From Hominiventricola filiformis (GTDB lineage Bacteria; Bacillota; Clostridia; Lachnospirales; Lachnospiraceae), in the NCBI RefSeq assembly GCF_020686965.1, contig NZ_JAJEPS010000005.1, positions 62,001-126,000 of the forward strand: 64,000 nt of DNA, written 5' to 3'. The notes below the pieces were generated by a model, which saw nothing but the letters and a program-made list of their open reading frames with translations, did no database searches and had not been told where the DNA came from. This document shows, piece by piece, positions 35,000 to 43,154 of this stretch. Position numbers and translations under genes: made by a program. The first letter of the stretch is position 1; each line of letters starts with the position of its first letter.

Positions 35000-35269
35000 A
35001 TGAAAGGTTTTCTAGAAAAATATAGAAATATATCTGTGTGGCTGAGTCTCTTCATTCTGGCCATGTGGTTTGTCGGAGCATCTGATCAGGAGAACCGGAT
35101 GCCGTGCATGCTGCTGGCATTTCTGGCAGGAGCCGGTATTTTCGGCTCAGGTGCTGCCCGGGAGTGGACGATGGACAACCGGCTGGGAAGCCTTATCTAT
35201 GCTGTACTGACCGGGTTTATGTGGGCAGCAGTCGTACTGGCCGGCCTTAGTATGGGGGGAATATTATGA
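35000..35269 (+). CDS. Small membrane protein
   Basis: 89 residues with three hydrophobic segments (about 10-25, 34-52 and 65-88) and short loops. AAGCCGGAGGAATC precedes the ATG. No family recognised. It starts 15 bases after argF and overlaps the birA start by 4 bases (ATGA), so it is translated as part of that operon. Confidence 0.65.
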   Translation: MKGFLEKYRNISVWLSLFILAMWFVGASDQENRMPCMLLAFLAGAGIFGSGAAREWTMDNRLGSLIYAVLTGFMWAAVVLAGLSMGGIL

Positions 35270-36252
35270 AAGCAGAATTATTGAAGATCCTGCGGGAGGC
35301 AGAAGATTATGTGTCCGGACAGCAGCTTTGTGATCATTTTGGCGTGTCACGGACGGCTGTCTGGAAAGTAATCCGCCAGCTGCAGGAAGAAGGCTATCAG
35401 ATAGAAGCCGTGAAGAACAGAGGTTATCTGCTGAAAAAAGATGCCGTGCCGGATGTGATGACAGTTCCGGAAATTATAAGCCGTCTGCATTCCAGATGGA
35501 TGGGAAGAAACTGTATCTTTCTGGAGACAGTGGATTCCACGAATAATTATCTGAAACGTGCAGCAGAAGATGGTGCAGTAAATGGAACATTGGCGGTGGC
35601 GGAAGAACAGACCGGTGGCAAGGGCCGTCGTGGCCGTTCCTGGGAGACACCTAAGGGAACCAATATTGCCATGACGATCCTGCTTCGCCCGGAGATCCGT
35701 CCGGAACATGCTTCACGCCTGACCCTTCTTATGGCAATGGCAGTAGTCCGCGGGATTCAGAAGGAGACAGGCCTTCAGGCAGGAATTAAATGGCCAAATG
35801 ATGTGGTTGTGGATGGTCATAAGGTCTGTGGAATCCTGACGGAGATGAATACGGAAGTAGATTACATCAATTATGTGGTTATCGGTACCGGTATCAATGT
35901 CAATCAGACAGAGTTTCCGGAGGAGATCCGTGAGATTGCAGGTTCACTGAAACTGTCGGCAGGACATCCGGTGGCAAGAGCCGGACTGATTGCTTCGATT
36001 ATGGAAGAACTGGAAGACCTTTATGAAGTATTTTTGAAGACGGAAGATCTGTCTGCGCTGAAGGATGAGTATAATAGAAACTGTGTCACCTGCGGTCATG
36101 AGATCCGTGTGCTGGAACCGGGACATGAATACACCGGAACGACTGACGGCATCAATGATCTGGGTGAGTTAGTTGTGAAAAAAGCGGACGGTGAAACGGT
36201 CTGCGTCTACGCAGGAGAAGTGTCCGTGCGTGGATTGTATGGATATGTATAG
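35266..36252 (+). CDS. birA: Biotin-[acetyl-CoA-carboxylase] ligase / biotin operon repressor
   Basis: 328 residues. N-terminal helix-turn-helix (VSGQQLCDHFGVSRTAVWKVIRQLQEEGYQI), then the ligase domain with the biotinyl-AMP motif GGKGRRGRSWETPKGTNIAM (GRGRxGR-like), IKWPNDVVVDGHKVCGIL and the C-terminal SH3-like part. The N-terminal domain means it can both attach biotin and repress biotin genes. Starts within the end of the small membrane protein gene. Confidence 0.9.
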   Translation: MKAELLKILREAEDYVSGQQLCDHFGVSRTAVWKVIRQLQEEGYQIEAVKNRGYLLKKDAVPDVMTVPEIISRLHSRWMGRNCIFLETVDSTNNYLKRAAEDGAVNGTLAVAEEQTGGKGRRGRSWETPKGTNIAMTILLRPEIRPEHASRLTLLMAMAVVRGIQKETGLQAGIKWPNDVVVDGHKVCGILTEMNTEVDYINYVVIGTGINVNQTEFPEEIREIAGSLKLSAGHPVARAGLIASIMEELEDLYEVFLKTEDLSALKDEYNRNCVTCGHEIRVLEPGHEYTGTTDGINDLGELVVKKADGETVCVYAGEVSVRGLYGYV

Positions 36253-36264
36253 GAGAAATAACAG

Positions 36265-36600
36265 ATGTATCAGGACAGAGTAGTGCTCTGCGGAGCAAGT
36301 TCCTACGAGAAAAAATATTATCTGAATGAAGATTTTAAGGCACTTCCGCAGCAGATTCAGGACGAACTGAAGATTATGTGTGTGCTGTTCACAGAAGATA
36401 TTGGCGGTGTGCTGACCTTGGTTTTTGATGAGGAGGGAAATCTTCTGCTGGAAGTATCTGCAAATGAAGAAGATCTGCTTTATGATGATATCGGAAGTGA
36501 ACTGAAGATCCGGCAGATCAGGAAAGAGAAGGCGGAGCTGTTACAGTCACTGGAACTGTACTATAAAGTGTTCTTCCTTGGTGAGGATGTGGAAGAATGA
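36265..36600 (+). CDS. Conserved hypothetical protein (DUF6145-like)
   Basis: 111 residues, acidic. Starts MYQDRVVLCGASSYEKKYYL and has LPQQIQDELKIMCVLFTEDIGGVLTLVFDEEGNLLLEVSANEEDLLYDDIGSELKIRQI. From memory this matches DUF6145, a small Clostridia family often found before dusB. No enzymatic motif or membrane segment. Its stop overlaps the dusB start by 4 bases. Confidence 0.7.
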   Translation: MYQDRVVLCGASSYEKKYYLNEDFKALPQQIQDELKIMCVLFTEDIGGVLTLVFDEEGNLLLEVSANEEDLLYDDIGSELKIRQIRKEKAELLQSLELYYKVFFLGEDVEE

Positions 36601-37559
36601 TACAGACATTGAAGATCGGAGATGTAAGTCTGAAAAATAATCTGATCCTCGCTCCAATGGCAGGTGTTACGGACCTGCCATTTCGTCTTTTGTGCAAAGA
36701 ACAGGGAGCGGGGCTTCTCTGTATGGAGATGGTCAGTGCGAAGGCAATTTATTTTAATAACAAGAATACAGAAGAACTGCTTACCATTGATGACCGGGAG
36801 CCGCCAGTGTCACTTCAGCTGTTTGGTTCCGATCCGGATATCATCAGTGAGATGGCGAAAAAGATAGAGAACCGCCCATTTTCCATTCTGGATATCAATA
36901 TGGGATGTCCAGTGCCGAAAGTAGCTGGCAACGGCGAAGGTTCCGCCCTTATGAAAAATCCGAAGCTGGTGGAAGAGATCGTCAGTAAGACCGCAAAAGC
37001 CATCAAAAAACCGGTAACCGTAAAGATTCGAAAAGGATTTGACGATGAGCATATCAATGCGGTGGAGATTGCAAGAATTGCGGAAAGCGCAGGAGCAGCA
37101 GCGGTAGCGGTGCATGGCCGGACCAGAGAGCAGTACTACAGTGGAAAAGCGGACTGGGACATTATCCGCCAGGTAAAAGAAGCGGTGAAGATTCCGGTCA
37201 TTGGAAATGGAGATGTGACTTCTCCGGAGGCTGCAAGGCAGCTTATGGAGACGACTGGCTGCGACGGCATCATGATTGGTCGGGGCGCACAGGGTAATCC
37301 GTGGATTTTCCGGCAGATTCTGCACTGGATGGAGACTGGGGAAGAAGAACCAAAGCCAGATCTGGAAGAAGTGAAAGCGATGATTCTACGGCATGCGAGG
37401 ATGCTGGTGGAATATAAAGGTGTATATACCGGAATCCGGGAGATGAGAAAACATGTGGCCTGGTATACAGCCGGATATCCTAATTCGGCGAAACTCCGGG
37501 CGCGGGTTAATGAGATCGAAAGTCTGGAAGCTCTGGAGCATTTAATTCAGGGGCTGTGA
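36597..37559 (+). CDS. dusB: tRNA-dihydrouridine synthase B
   Basis: 320 residues. Opens LKNNLILAPMAGVTDLPFRLLC and has DINMGCPVPKVAGNGEGSALM with the active-site cysteine, PVTVKIRKGFDD, VHGRTREQYYSGKADW and GIMIGRGAQGNPWIFRQI, all typical of DusB, the main bacterial-type Dus. Reduces uridine in the D-loop of tRNA with FMN and NADPH. Co-transcribed with birA and the DUF6145-like gene (4-base overlap). Confidence 0.92.
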   Translation: MIQTLKIGDVSLKNNLILAPMAGVTDLPFRLLCKEQGAGLLCMEMVSAKAIYFNNKNTEELLTIDDREPPVSLQLFGSDPDIISEMAKKIENRPFSILDINMGCPVPKVAGNGEGSALMKNPKLVEEIVSKTAKAIKKPVTVKIRKGFDDEHINAVEIARIAESAGAAAVAVHGRTREQYYSGKADWDIIRQVKEAVKIPVIGNGDVTSPEAARQLMETTGCDGIMIGRGAQGNPWIFRQILHWMETGEEEPKPDLEEVKAMILRHARMLVEYKGVYTGIREMRKHVAWYTAGYPNSAKLRARVNEIESLEALEHLIQGL

Positions 37560-37599
37560 CATATAGTTTATAGAAACAATATGCCGGAAGTGCCTTTAG

Positions 37600-38019
37600 A
37601 TGCGATGGTGGATTTGGTTTCGCAGATGGTTGAAGAATCAGAAGCAGATGGAAGCATTACCCGAGAAGAAAGCGGAGGAGCAGAAGAGTTTCTTCCTATA
37701 TATGAGGATGACTCCGGAAATACTGACCAGAATGCGAAGAGAACGGGGAATTCCCCTGAAGAAGCTGGAACTGGTTCTGATCGATAACGAAAACGAACCA
37801 GTCTGGCAGGTGCAGGCAATTCTGGAAAAACTGGTTCCAGGATTGAATGTGCTGTATCTGGTAACAGAGCGGGAAGAACAGTTTGAGGAACAGGCAGAAG
37901 AACTGTTCGACAGTCGGGGACTGATTGTAGCAATGAAGAAGCCAGGAGCAGAAAAACCCTCAGGGAACTTGATTCTGGACCTTCATGACTGGGAAATGCA
38001 CCTTGACATTATTTCTTAG
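37600..38019 (+). CDS. Hypothetical protein
   Basis: 139 residues, start uncertain. A TAG directly precedes the ATG at 37600 in this frame, and the Trp/Arg-rich N-terminus (MRWWIWFRRW) is odd, while an overlapping frame from 37581 is acidic and coding-like for its first ~25 residues. A frameshift between the two frames around 37650 is therefore possible. The C-terminal 90 residues (MRRERGIPLKKLELVLIDNE, NVLYLVTEREEQFEEQAEELF, LILDLHDWEMHLDII) look genuinely coding. No family recognised. Confidence 0.45.
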   Translation: MRWWIWFRRWLKNQKQMEALPEKKAEEQKSFFLYMRMTPEILTRMRRERGIPLKKLELVLIDNENEPVWQVQAILEKLVPGLNVLYLVTEREEQFEEQAEELFDSRGLIVAMKKPGAEKPSGNLILDLHDWEMHLDIIS

Positions 38020-38031
38020 GTACGATAAAAT
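38003..38031 (+). promoter_or_regulatory. greA promoter
   Basis: TTGACA at 38003-38008, a 17-base spacer and TAAAAT at 38026-38031. The -35 box lies inside the last codons of the upstream gene. Confidence 0.75.
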
Positions 38032-38076
38032 AACTTGACTCAATAGATTTATTGAATAGATTGGAAGGTGTTAAAC

Positions 38077-38559
38077 ATGGCGGATAAAAAAAATATTATG
38101 ACCTATGCAGGTCTTAAAAAACTGCAGGATGAGCTGCAGGACTTGAAAGTAAACCAGAGACGTGAGATCGCTCAGAAGATCAAAGAGGCAAGAGAGCAGG
38201 GAGACCTTTCTGAGAATGCTGAGTACGATGCAGCAAAAGATGAGCAGAGAGACATCGAGGCACGTATTGAGCAGATCGAGCAGATTCTGAAAAATGCAGA
38301 GGTCGTTGATGAAGACGAAGTCGACCTTGACGTGGTTAATATCGGATGCCTGGTACGCGTCCTTGATATTGAATATAACGAAGAAGAGGAATACAAACTG
38401 GTGGGCTCTTCCGAGGCCAGCAGTCTTCAGAATAAAATCTCCAACGAGTCCCCGTTTGGTAAAGCACTGATCGGAGCAAAAGTAGGAGACGTCGTGGAAG
38501 TAGAAGCACCGGCTGGTGTTGTAAAATATAAAGTGCTCAGCATTCACAGAGCAAACTAA
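38077..38559 (+). CDS. greA: Transcription elongation factor GreA
   Basis: 160 residues from the ATG at 38077 with GGAAGGTG six bases upstream; the ATG at 38068 has no good site. N-terminal coiled coil with the acidic tip (REQGDLSENAEYDAAKDEQRDIEARIEQIE), then the C-terminal FKBP-like domain ending GKALIGAKVGDVVEVEAPAGVVKYKVLSI. It inserts into the RNA polymerase secondary channel and stimulates cleavage of backtracked RNA. 11 bases before lysS, a common pairing in Firmicutes. Confidence 0.93.
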   Translation: MADKKNIMTYAGLKKLQDELQDLKVNQRREIAQKIKEAREQGDLSENAEYDAAKDEQRDIEARIEQIEQILKNAEVVDEDEVDLDVVNIGCLVRVLDIEYNEEEEYKLVGSSEASSLQNKISNESPFGKALIGAKVGDVVEVEAPAGVVKYKVLSIHRAN

Positions 38560-38570
38560 GGAGAGAGAAA

Positions 38571-40625
38571 GTGGCAGGAAATAATAACACACAGGATCTT
38601 GGACAGCTGTTAAAGGTTCGCCGCGAGAAGCTGGCTGACCTCCAGAATGCAGGCAAAGATCCGTTCCAGATTACAAAATACAACCAGACCCATCATTCTT
38701 CAGATGTAAAAGCTCTTTACGAAGAGCATGAGGCAAAGATTCTCGCAGGAAGAGCACCGCTGAACACTGATGGAATGGATGAGGTACAGGCAAAAGACGC
38801 ACAGAATGCGGATTATAATGAGAGAAGAGCGATCATGGACGCACAGCCGATCCATGTATCCATCGCCGGACGTATGATGTTCAAGCGTGTGATGGGAAAA
38901 GCGTCCTTCTGTAACATCCGTGACCTGAAAGGAACCATTCAGGTTTATGTGGCAAGAGACGCCATCGGAGAAGAGAGCTACGCAGATTTTAAGAAATCTG
39001 ATATTGGTGATATCTATGGTGTGGAAGGCTATGCATTCCGTACCAAGACCGGTGAGGTTTCCATTCATGCAGAGAAGATGACGCTTCTGAGCAAGAGTCT
39101 TCAGATTCTTCCGGAGAAATATCATGGAATTACCGATACGGATATGCGTTATCGTCAGAGATATGTAGATCTGATTATGAACGAGGATGTAAAAAATACC
39201 TTCATCAAACGTTCCCAGATCATTAAAGAGATCCGTAACTTCCTGGCAGGAAGAGATTTCATGGAAGTAGAGACTCCAACCCTGGTTTCCAATGCAGGTG
39301 GAGCAGCAGCACGCCCGTTTGAGACTCATTACAATGCACTGAATGAGGATGTAAAGCTCCGTATTTCCCTTGAGCTTTATCTGAAGAGACTGATTGTAGG
39401 CGGACTTGAGAGAGTCTTCGAGATCGGTCGTGTATATCGTAACGAAGGTGTAGACACCCGTCATAATCCGGAATTTACTCTGATGGAGCTGTATCAGGCC
39501 TATACGGACTATGAAGGCATGATGGAACTGACAGAGAGCATGTTCCGTTATCTGGCTGAGAAAGTCTGCGGAAGCACCAAGTTTACTTATAATGGAATTG
39601 AGATCGACTTTGGCAAGCCCTTTGAGCGTCTTACCATGAACGATGCGATTAAGAAATATGCAGGCATTGATTTTGATGCCGTTGAGACCGATGAGGAAGC
39701 TAAGAGACTGGCAGATGAGCGTCACATCGAATATGAGGAGCGTCATACAAAGGGTGACATCATTAACCTGTTCTTCGAGGAGTACTGTGAGAAAGAGCTG
39801 ATTCAGCCGACCTTTATCATGGATCATCCGCTGTCTATCTCTCCGCTGACCAAGAAGAAACCGTCCGACCCGAATAAAGTAGAGCGTTTCGAGCTGTTCA
39901 TTAATACATGGGAGATGTGTAATGCATATTCTGAGCTGAATGACCCGATTGATCAGAGAGAGCGTTTCGCCCAGCAGGATGCAAATGCGGAAGCAGGTGA
40001 TGACGAGGCGCAGCATACAGATGAAGATTTCCTGAATGCACTGGAGATCGGTATGCCTCCGACAGGTGGTATCGGATACGGTATTGACCGTCTGGTTATG
40101 CTTCTGACTGACAGTCCGGCTATCCGTGACGTACTGCTCTTCCCGACAATGAAGACCCTGGACCCAAAGAAGGCTGAAAACAAAGCCGAAAAAGCAGCGG
40201 TAAATGGTTCTGCAGAGGATGCAACCGTGTCCGCGCCAAGCGTACAGATTGATCTTTCCAAGGTGAAAATCGAGCCGTTGTTTGCAGATGATGTAGACTT
40301 TGAGACATTCAGCAAGTCTGATTTCAGAGTGGTTAAGATCGAAGCCTGTGAGGCAGTGCCGAAGTCCAAGAAGCTCCTGAAATTCACACTGAATGACGGA
40401 ACAGACCGGAAACGCACCATTTTAAGCGGTATTCACGAGTATTACGAGCCGGAAGAGCTGGTTGGTAAGACCTGTGTGGCAATCACAAACCTGCCGCCGA
40501 GAAAGATGATGGGTATTGATTCCGAGGGTATGCTGATTTCCGCAGTGTACGAGTATGACGGACGGGAAGGCTTAAATCTTTTGATGCTGGATGACAGTAT
40601 TCCGGCAGGAGCAAAGCTGTACTAA
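38571..40625 (+). CDS. lysS: Lysyl-tRNA synthetase with fused C-terminal tRNA-binding domain
   Basis: 684 residues; GTG start with AAGGAGAGAGAAA upstream. Class II LysRS: N-terminal OB fold (HVSIAGRMMFKRVMGKASFCN), catalytic core with RNEGVDTRHNPEFTLMELY (motif 2) and GIGYGIDRLVMLL (motif 3). After a short Ala/Lys-rich linker (about 520-555) the last ~110 residues form a MetG/CsaA-type tRNA-binding OB domain (DFRVVKIEACEAVPKSKKLLKF, GIHEYYEPEELVGKTCVAITNLPPRKMMGI). Standard LysRS is about 500 residues. The extension should raise affinity for tRNA. The mobile element begins right after this gene. Confidence 0.93.
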   Translation: MAGNNNTQDLGQLLKVRREKLADLQNAGKDPFQITKYNQTHHSSDVKALYEEHEAKILAGRAPLNTDGMDEVQAKDAQNADYNERRAIMDAQPIHVSIAGRMMFKRVMGKASFCNIRDLKGTIQVYVARDAIGEESYADFKKSDIGDIYGVEGYAFRTKTGEVSIHAEKMTLLSKSLQILPEKYHGITDTDMRYRQRYVDLIMNEDVKNTFIKRSQIIKEIRNFLAGRDFMEVETPTLVSNAGGAAARPFETHYNALNEDVKLRISLELYLKRLIVGGLERVFEIGRVYRNEGVDTRHNPEFTLMELYQAYTDYEGMMELTESMFRYLAEKVCGSTKFTYNGIEIDFGKPFERLTMNDAIKKYAGIDFDAVETDEEAKRLADERHIEYEERHTKGDIINLFFEEYCEKELIQPTFIMDHPLSISPLTKKKPSDPNKVERFELFINTWEMCNAYSELNDPIDQRERFAQQDANAEAGDDEAQHTDEDFLNALEIGMPPTGGIGYGIDRLVMLLTDSPAIRDVLLFPTMKTLDPKKAENKAEKAAVNGSAEDATVSAPSVQIDLSKVKIEPLFADDVDFETFSKSDFRVVKIEACEAVPKSKKLLKFTLNDGTDRKRTILSGIHEYYEPEELVGKTCVAITNLPPRKMMGIDSEGMLISAVYEYDGREGLNLLMLDDSIPAGAKLY

Positions 40626-40655
40626 AGAGGTCATTTACTACAAAAAATCGCGTTA

Positions 40656-40677
40656 CTACAACTTTTCTACAACTTTT
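40656..40677. repeat. Two tandem 11-bp repeats at the element end
   Basis: CTACAACTTTT occurs twice in direct tandem, and TTACTACAA occurs at 40635 and 40653. Short direct repeats between the element end and the integrase gene are typical arm-type binding sites for Tn916-like integrases. Confidence 0.5.
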
Positions 40678-40712
40678 GCGCGAGACCCTACGAAACCGGA
40701 TGAAGCAATATG

Positions 40713-40755
40713 AAAGGCGGATCTGCTTATAAAATGCAGATTCGCCTTTCTTTTT
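40713..40755. terminator. Terminator between lysS side and convergent int
   Basis: AAAGGCG-GATCTGC ... GCAGA-TT-CGCCTTT followed by CTTTTT on the plus strand. It abuts the integrase stop codon, and may act in both directions, though the tail is stronger for rightward transcripts. Confidence 0.7.
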
Positions 40756-41986
40756 ACATCAGCTTCATGTTCACACTAATGTTTTTTGCCTTCTCCTGCA
40801 TATTCTCTTGTGTAATATGGGTGTAGATGTCCATTGTAGTAGAGAAATCGGCATGCCCCATGACTTGCTGAATGAATTTAACATCGTTGGTGCTTTCGCA
40901 GAGCCGGGTACAGAAGGTGTGCCGCAAGTTGTGAACACTAAAATGAGGGAGCAGATCCGGTTCACGGTCTTCCAGTTCAGCCTGATCCATTTCCTCCATG
41001 TTGTAAGTTACGCTGATTCTCTCAATCGCCCGATTGATATTGTGGGCGCTCATGAATGAGCCGGTTCGGTTGCGGAAAACAAAACCGTGAACTCCTCCTA
41101 ACACCAGTTGATCGTCTGGATACAATGCGTCGATGGTTTCAATCTGGAGGCGAAGCTGCTCGGCCACCTCTGGATAGAGGATAGGGATAATTCGTGTACC
41201 GCTCTCAGTTTTGGGAGTGGTAATGTGAAATCCGGCTTTTCCGTCAATGACCCGGTAGATTAAGTTGTGGTTGACCGAGATTGTGTTTTCGCTCAAGTTA
41301 ATATCGCTTTTGGTAATGCCGGTACATTCTGCTACACGCATTCCTGTTCCAAGGAGCACAGTCATGATGGGGAGCCAATGGCTGTATGTAGGGGACTTGG
41401 CAATAAAACGCAGGAAATTCTGCTGTTGCGTTTTAGTGAGTGCGATCCGCCGTTTAGGCTTTGGAGCGCTGCCATCCGTCTTGAGCTTGCGGTAAATGCC
41501 CTTGCTGGGATTTTTGCGGATGTAATCGTCGTCCACGGCCATTTCAAGCGTAGGGTGAACAATGGTGTTGATGCTCTCCAGTGAGTTGATAGCAAAGCCG
41601 TGTTTCAGCAGTTTGGTATAAAACGCGAGAATATCACTTCTGTGGATTTGTGGCAGAGGCATGTTAGCGAAAGGCTCTTCTTTCACATAGAAGTCCCACA
41701 GGTAAAGATAATTTGCTCTGGTAGAGGGCTTCAGTTTGATGTTGTTATTCATGTAGACCTTGAACATATCATTCAGGGTAAGCTTCATGGCTTCCTGAGT
41801 ACGGATGCCATCATCCTTATCTTTGTTGATCTGCTTTTCTTTGACACGAAGACTTGCGAGATCGGAGTCGTAAAGATATTTCTTTTTAGTGCCTAATTTG
41901 TAGACATACATATAGCTGCCATCTGCCCGTTGTGTTTCTCCAGGCCGAAGATTTCGTCCTTTGTTGTCTTTTCTCACTTTTGCCAT
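40754..41986 (-). CDS. int: Tn916-type tyrosine integrase
   Basis: 410 residues with AGGAGGTACCAGTA before the ATG. The N-terminal Tn916-type DNA-binding domain (RKDNKGRNLRPGETQRADGS, YVYKLGTKKKYLY) binds arm sites; then a SAM-like core-binding domain and the catalytic domain with TGMRVAEC (Arg), TPKTESGTRIIP (Lys), HNLRHTFCTRL (His-x-x-Arg), MGHADFSTTMDIYTH (His and the nucleophilic Tyr). All catalytic residues are present, so the element may be active. It points toward the element end next to lysS. Confidence 0.93.
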   Translation of the reverse strand: MAKVRKDNKGRNLRPGETQRADGSYMYVYKLGTKKKYLYDSDLASLRVKEKQINKDKDDGIRTQEAMKLTLNDMFKVYMNNNIKLKPSTRANYLYLWDFYVKEEPFANMPLPQIHRSDILAFYTKLLKHGFAINSLESINTIVHPTLEMAVDDDYIRKNPSKGIYRKLKTDGSAPKPKRRIALTKTQQQNFLRFIAKSPTYSHWLPIMTVLLGTGMRVAECTGITKSDINLSENTISVNHNLIYRVIDGKAGFHITTPKTESGTRIIPILYPEVAEQLRLQIETIDALYPDDQLVLGGVHGFVFRNRTGSFMSAHNINRAIERISVTYNMEEMDQAELEDREPDLLPHFSVHNLRHTFCTRLCESTNDVKFIQQVMGHADFSTTMDIYTHITQENMQEKAKNISVNMKLM

Positions 41987-42038
41987 TACTGGTACCTCCT
42001 GATTATAAAAGTGTAGTGCGCCTTACTGGCATGGTTAT

Positions 42039-42239
42039 TTAGCCGGAAATATCATAAAGATATTCTTTGATACGCTGGACACTCCATAGGACACGGGTGT
42101 TCATGGTAATGCGTGCATTGGCAAGATCCCCAATCTGTACTGCAGTGTGCCTTCCACAGCACAACAGTTTGCAAAGGGTATCGGTATCAACAGCCAAGCA
42201 CTGCTCCGGCGGTAGGTCATTCGGTTTTCTTTTCTCCAT
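42039..42239 (-). CDS. xis: Small excisionase-like DNA-binding protein
   Basis: 66 residues with AAAAAGGAGGACGATT before the ATG. Pattern: LAVDTDTLCKLLCCGRHTAVQIGDLANARI, then RVLWSVQRIKEYLYDISG, the helix-turn-helix plus wing layout of Tn916-type Xis or MerR-like excisionases, though three cysteines in the recognition region are unusual. Lies 52 bases upstream of int on the same strand, the usual xis-int order. Likely directs excision. Confidence 0.7.
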   Translation of the reverse strand: MEKRKPNDLPPEQCLAVDTDTLCKLLCCGRHTAVQIGDLANARITMNTRVLWSVQRIKEYLYDISG

Positions 42240-42640
42240 AATCGTCCTCCTTTTTTCGATTACAATGATCCCTTACGATTTGTAGAAGAAGGTTTTCAAC
42301 AAAAACAATGAAAACGGTCTTGAGGTCAGGAGGTATTGAAATAACAAAAGAACTCTAATGGGGCCATTTCCTACGCCAGAACGGTTCTGCCGTGTATTTC
42401 AGGCTGCTGCTGTGCAGCACTTCGATTATGGGCGCGCTTCTGTGGTCATCGCACACTGTCCAGAATTCCTGTATAACTCCCCATAGAGGTTATGAACTTG
42501 TCAAGGTACTAAAAGAGTGTAGGGATCATCCGGTATTACCAAATGATCCGATACATCCTATAAATAGGCAGGGAAGAAAGAACTTCTGCAAAGAGGAAAG
42601 AAAATTTAAAGAAAATCCAAAAATCAATATATAGAATATT
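42240..42640. other. Gene-free stretch upstream of xis
   Basis: About 400 bases between xis and the rightward leader promoter. A 42-codon frame at 42359 has no ribosome site at a useful distance, and other frames are short. I see no convincing gene or hairpin here; it probably holds the xis promoter and regulatory sites. Confidence 0.4.
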
Positions 42641-42644
42641 TGAA

Positions 42645-42673
42645 TTGACAAGCACTATATATTGTGTTAGAAT
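42645..42673 (+). promoter_or_regulatory. Main rightward promoter of the element
   Basis: TTGACA at 42645-42650, a 17-base spacer and TAGAAT at 42668-42673. It precedes a ~300-base structured leader and then the long operon. Confidence 0.8.
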
Positions 42674-42679
42674 TGCAAT

Positions 42680-42830
42680 GTAATTGATTTTTGTGCGTTG
42701 CCCGTCAGGGTACACAGGCTTTAGGGCTTGTGTTGCGGAGTAATGACTGCATTGCACACGCTGTTAATTTTGTACTTGTGTCAGTAGTATCACTGCGCCT
42801 TTTCAGGCCGGTATATTGCTGGCTTTTTTT
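42680..42830 (+). ncRNA. Structured leader RNA ending in a terminator
   Basis: Elements seen: a probable closing stem TGTGCGTTGC (42691-42700) with GCATTGCACA (42749-42758); inside it an 8-bp hairpin ACACAGGC/GCTTGTGT (42712-42733); then a small CAGT/ACTG hairpin (about 42782-42795); and a terminator GCCGG/CTGGC with T7 at 42807-42830. Contains no good reading frame. Looks like a transcription-attenuating leader or an independent small RNA. It does not match a riboswitch class I know. Confidence 0.5.
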
Positions 42831-42854
42831 ATTTTATGGGATTTACCCACCATT

Positions 42855-42926
42855 GCGAGAATGACATCGGTTCATAGGCAACTATGGGCGCCAGGCTTTA
42901 TGCCGTCTGTCATTCTCGCTTTTTTA
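42855..42926 (+). terminator. Branched terminator-like RNA before the operon
   Basis: A perfect 12-bp stem GCGAGAATGACA (42855-42866) with TGTCATTCTCGC (42908-42919), followed by six T residues. The enclosed 41 bases can form two hairpins: CATAG-GCAA-CTATG with a GNRA tetraloop, and GGC-TTTAT-GCC. The result is a three-way junction with a terminator tail, more complex than an ordinary terminator. Confidence 0.6.
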
Positions 42927-42988
42927 TTGCCTGTAAGCCTGAAAGGGCTTTAAGGATAAATCAAAACTGAGAAAGGCAGGTCATGTAC

Positions 42989-43153
42989 ATGAATGTGAAG
43001 CAGAAAAGAAAGCAGAATGGTCGGCGGGTCAAGCCGGCACATTCCACGGACTGGAAGATGAAGAGACAGGCAGTATCTTCGCTCCGGCCCCGAAATGTTG
43101 CACCAATGGCGAGGGCAGTTATTTTGCCCCGAAGATCACGAAGGGGGATTTGA
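42989..43153 (+). CDS. Small basic protein, first ORF of the element operon
   Basis: 54 residues (56 if started at 42983), very basic: MNVKQKRKQNGRRVKP, WKMKRQ, ending LPRRSRRGI. The AAAGGCAGG ribosome site favours the ATG at 42989. It ends one base before the start codon of the nuclease gene, so it may be a short protein or a leader peptide for translational coupling. No family recognised. Confidence 0.4.
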   Translation: MNVKQKRKQNGRRVKPAHSTDWKMKRQAVSSLRPRNVAPMARAVILPRRSRRGI

Positions 43154-43154
43154 T

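Noticed and set aside
37581..37787. Acidic ORF in the frame overlapping the 37600 hypothetical gene
   Set aside because: It ends early and its second half is unlike a protein; only its start may belong to the real gene through a frameshift, noted in that entry.
38700..40016. 438-codon minus-strand ORF opposite lysS
   Set aside because: Composition is that of an antisense shadow; lysS on the plus strand is unmistakable.
42359..42484. 42-codon ORF starting MGPFPTPERF
   Set aside because: The nearest GGAGG is too far upstream, and neighbouring frames are equally open; no support for expression.
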